DNA from: CAWHOW01 sp963831005
GTDB taxonomy: Bacteria > Bacteroidota > Bacteroidia > Bacteroidales > CG2-30-32-10
Direction: 5' to 3'
NCBI GenBank assembly: GCA_963831005.1
Contig: CAWHOW010000020.1
Location: 1-64,000 of the forward strand
Length of the DNA stretch: 64,000 bases
The translations under genes and the position numbers were made by a program. Shown here piece by piece: positions 62,239 to 64,000 of the stretch (positions are counted from its first letter, which is position 1; every line of letters starts with the position of its first letter). A model generated the notes under the pieces. The model was not told where the DNA came from and made no database searches. It saw nothing but the letters and a program-made list of their open reading frames with translations.

Positions 62239-63166
62239 CAGACGTGATTTTTTAAAAACACTTCTTGCCGGGAGCGCACTTGCAAGTTTGAGCTTTTCAC
62301 CTTTCAGAACCTTTGCTAATAAGGAGTATATAAAGTTAACTATACTCCACACAAATGATACGCATAGCCATATCGATCCGTTCCCGGCTAATGACCCTAA
62401 ATATCCAGGAATGGGTGGTTTTGCCAGACGTGCTGAAATAATTAAAGAGATAAGAAAGGCTGAAAAAAATATTTTATTATTAGATGCAGGAGATATATTC
62501 CAGGGTACACCTTATTTTAATATGTATGGTGGAGAACCGGAATTAAAACTAATGAGCCAGATGGGATATGATGCAGCTACTATTGGAAACCATGAGTTTG
62601 ATAACGGTCTTGAAGGGATTTTAAGCAAACTTCCTGATGCAACATTTCCATTCATTAACTCCAATTATGATTTTTCAAATACAATACTTGCAGGTAAAAT
62701 TCTTCCATATAAAATATTTAATAAGGCAAATATCAAAATTGGTGTTTTTGGTCTTGGCGTTGAACTCGATGGACTAGTAAATAAAACCAGTTATGGAAAT
62801 ACTGTATACCTTGATCCTATTAAAAAAGCTGAAGAAATGGCTCATTTATTAAAGAATCAAATGGGTTGTGATCTGATAATTTGTCTTTCTCATATGGGTT
62901 ATGAATATAAAAGTGAAGATAAAAAACCAAGTGATTTTATTTTAGCCAAACAATCAAAAAATATTGACCTGATAATTGGGGGGCATACTCATACATTTAT
63001 TGATAAGCCATATAAGTATTATAATTTAGATAACAAAGAAGTTTATGTTTGTCAGGTTGGCTGGGCTGGCATAAAGCTTGGAAGGCTTGATTTTTATATA
63101 GAAGCAGGGTCGAAGAAAAAATTTGTCGATACGCATACAATAAAAATATTTAATAATCAAGTGTAA
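62228..63166 (+). CDS. 5'-nucleotidase metallophosphatase domain protein, Tat-exported
   Basis: The start at 62228 gives MKSNRRDFLKTLLAGSAL, a twin-arginine signal (NRRDFLK); an ATG 18 bases upstream is less suitable. Catalytic parts: TILHTNDTHSH (metal Asp/His), LLLDAGDIFQG, TIGNHEFDNG (GNHE) and LIIGGHTHTF (GH). This is the N-terminal metal-binding domain of the UshA/5'-nucleotidase family; the C-terminal domain is the preceding gene. Overlap with that gene implies coupled synthesis. Confidence 0.93.
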   Translation: MKSNRRDFLKTLLAGSALASLSFSPFRTFANKEYIKLTILHTNDTHSHIDPFPANDPKYPGMGGFARRAEIIKEIRKAEKNILLLDAGDIFQGTPYFNMYGGEPELKLMSQMGYDAATIGNHEFDNGLEGILSKLPDATFPFINSNYDFSNTILAGKILPYKIFNKANIKIGVFGLGVELDGLVNKTSYGNTVYLDPIKKAEEMAHLLKNQMGCDLIICLSHMGYEYKSEDKKPSDFILAKQSKNIDLIIGGHTHTFIDKPYKYYNLDNKEVYVCQVGWAGIKLGRLDFYIEAGSKKKFVDTHTIKIFNNQV

Positions 63167-63337
63167 ATAAATTTTTTTTTCACTTTTTTCTGTGAATATT
63201 TGTTAGCTTTTTTAATGTAGCGGAATAGCCTGAATTTACTGATGTTTATTAAAGCAATAAGATTAAAATTTGACAAATATTTTTTTAAATCATAAAAAAT
63301 AAAGATTAATAGGTTTATAGTTAAAGACAATTTTTTA

Positions 63338-64000
63338 ATGGAAAAAAGTTTTGATAAAATTTGGGAAAATTGTTTGAAGATTATAAAGGATAATATCGGA
63401 CATCAGGCATTTAAAACTTGGTTTGAGCCTATTAAGCCCGTTAAACTAGAAGGAAATGTTCTTACTATCCAGGTTCCAAGCCAGTTTTTCTATGAATGGC
63501 TTGAGGAAAATTACATTACACTTCTGAAAACTACAATTAAAAAGGAATTAGGATCTGATGGCCGGCTGGAGTACAGCATCATCATGGAAAATTCTTTCGA
63601 CAGCACGCACCCCTACACTATCAAAGTTCCCACCTCGAATAAAAAAGCTTTGAAGAATCCATCCTTATCAATGCCTGTCGATATTAACAGAGGTTCAAGT
63701 AACTCTATTCCTAACCCTTTCATCATTCCGGGCTTACAAAAAATTAATGTCCAGTCTCAGCTGGTCGATAGTTATTCCTTTGATAATTTTGTTGAAGGCG
63801 ATTGTAACCGCCTTGCACGCTCTGCCGGATTTGCCGTGGCAAACAATCCTGGCAAAACTGCATTTAACCCTTTGTTGATTTATAGCACTGTCGGATTAGG
63901 CAAAACACATCTTGCACATTCAATAGGGATACAGGTTAAGAATATGTTCCCTGATAAAACTGTACTGTATATCTCTTCTGAACAATTTACATCTCAGTTT
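63338..64000 (+). CDS. dnaA: Chromosomal replication initiator, N-terminal part (runs off window)
   Basis: The first 221 codons are present. The N-terminal DnaB/DiaA-binding domain I (MEKSFDKIWENCLKIIKDNI, FKTWFEPIKPVKLEG) is followed by a variable linker. The AAA+ domain starts at YSFDNFVEGDCNRLARSAGFAVA. The P-loop reads LLIYSTVGLGKTHLAHSIG, with Ser-Thr where GG is usual. The 170-base gap before it has one near-match to a DnaA box (TGTGAATAT at 63191) and no strong box cluster, so the origin probably lies elsewhere nearby or on the other side of the gene. Confidence 0.96.
   Translation, partial: MEKSFDKIWENCLKIIKDNIGHQAFKTWFEPIKPVKLEGNVLTIQVPSQFFYEWLEENYITLLKTTIKKELGSDGRLEYSIIMENSFDSTHPYTIKVPTSNKKALKNPSLSMPVDINRGSSNSIPNPFIIPGLQKINVQSQLVDSYSFDNFVEGDCNRLARSAGFAVANNPGKTAFNPLLIYSTVGLGKTHLAHSIGIQVKNMFPDKTVLYISSEQFTSQF

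Noticed and set aside
63167..63337. Replication origin just upstream of dnaA
   Set aside because: Only one imperfect DnaA-box-like match (TGTGAATAT at 63191) and no cluster or clear unwinding element; not enough to call oriC.

Overview
The window looks like a chromosomal segment of a Bacteroidota (Bacteroidales-like) genome. It is AT-rich. It carries a type 9 secretion sorting domain, SPOR-tailed and beta-barrel envelope proteins, a UpxY-type NusG paralogue and Bacteroidota-style -7 promoter elements (TAnnTTTG). The right edge enters dnaA, so the segment probably lies near the replication origin. No rRNA, tRNA or CRISPR array was seen.

Region 1 (1-19531, minus strand) is a long polysaccharide operon read right to left. 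It starts with a UpxY-like antiterminator, then Wzm, Wzt, a GT4 glycosyltransferase, an NAD-dependent epimerase, an ATP-grasp ligase, a HAD protein, a WecE-type aminotransferase, GT2 and GT4 glycosyltransferases, an asparagine synthase and another glycosyltransferase. The left third is decaying: asparagine synthase, one GT4 and WecE carry frameshifts, and two insertion sequences have landed there. Wzm and Wzt, normally adjacent, are separated by 3.8 kb of single-gene cassettes (DUF559, RhuM, Bro-N, S23-type four-helix bundle). Three of them sit behind a duplicated 5' fragment of wzt, which is the most unusual structure in the window.

Region 2 (19916-28549, plus) encodes a barrel-SPOR envelope protein and a giant (about 2,380 codons) repetitive T9SS-exported adhesin-like protein. 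The adhesin is broken by indels clustered in one 0.8 kb stretch.

Region 3 (28560-36566) is a candidate RiPP-like locus: a short precursor-like peptide with its own terminator, a PqqD/RRE protein, an HPr-kinase-like protein, a fusion of a SipW-type S26 peptidase domain to an ABC exporter, and a nucleotidyltransferase (NTP_transf_5). A GxxExxY cassette and several copies of a TTTGCG-rich repeat are scattered between these genes, and an IS4 element sits inside the locus.

Region 4 (36791-43424) is a second capsule/exopolysaccharide module: Wzi, an outer-membrane export lipoprotein, a Wzc-type tyrosine kinase and an initiating sugar transferase. Together with region 1 it could form a complete polysaccharide assembly and export system.

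Region 5 (43437-64000) is mostly housekeeping: a 1,489-residue secreted protein of unknown function, prmA, a porin-like protein, an IS256 relic, tpiA, a DppB-type permease, a DoxX protein, an S23 cassette, a DUF1599 protein, folP, a YdeI-like protein, cdaA, a TPR lipoprotein, def, ruvX, dapD, a split 5'-nucleotidase pair and dnaA.

Two themes cut across the window. First, many small accessory genes (several with nuclease folds) are each bracketed by their own repeat family or by duplicated gene starts. Second, single-base indels break many genes, including prmA, so part of the apparent pseudogenisation could be sequence error. Gene names come from recognising motifs and family patterns by eye; no database search was run.
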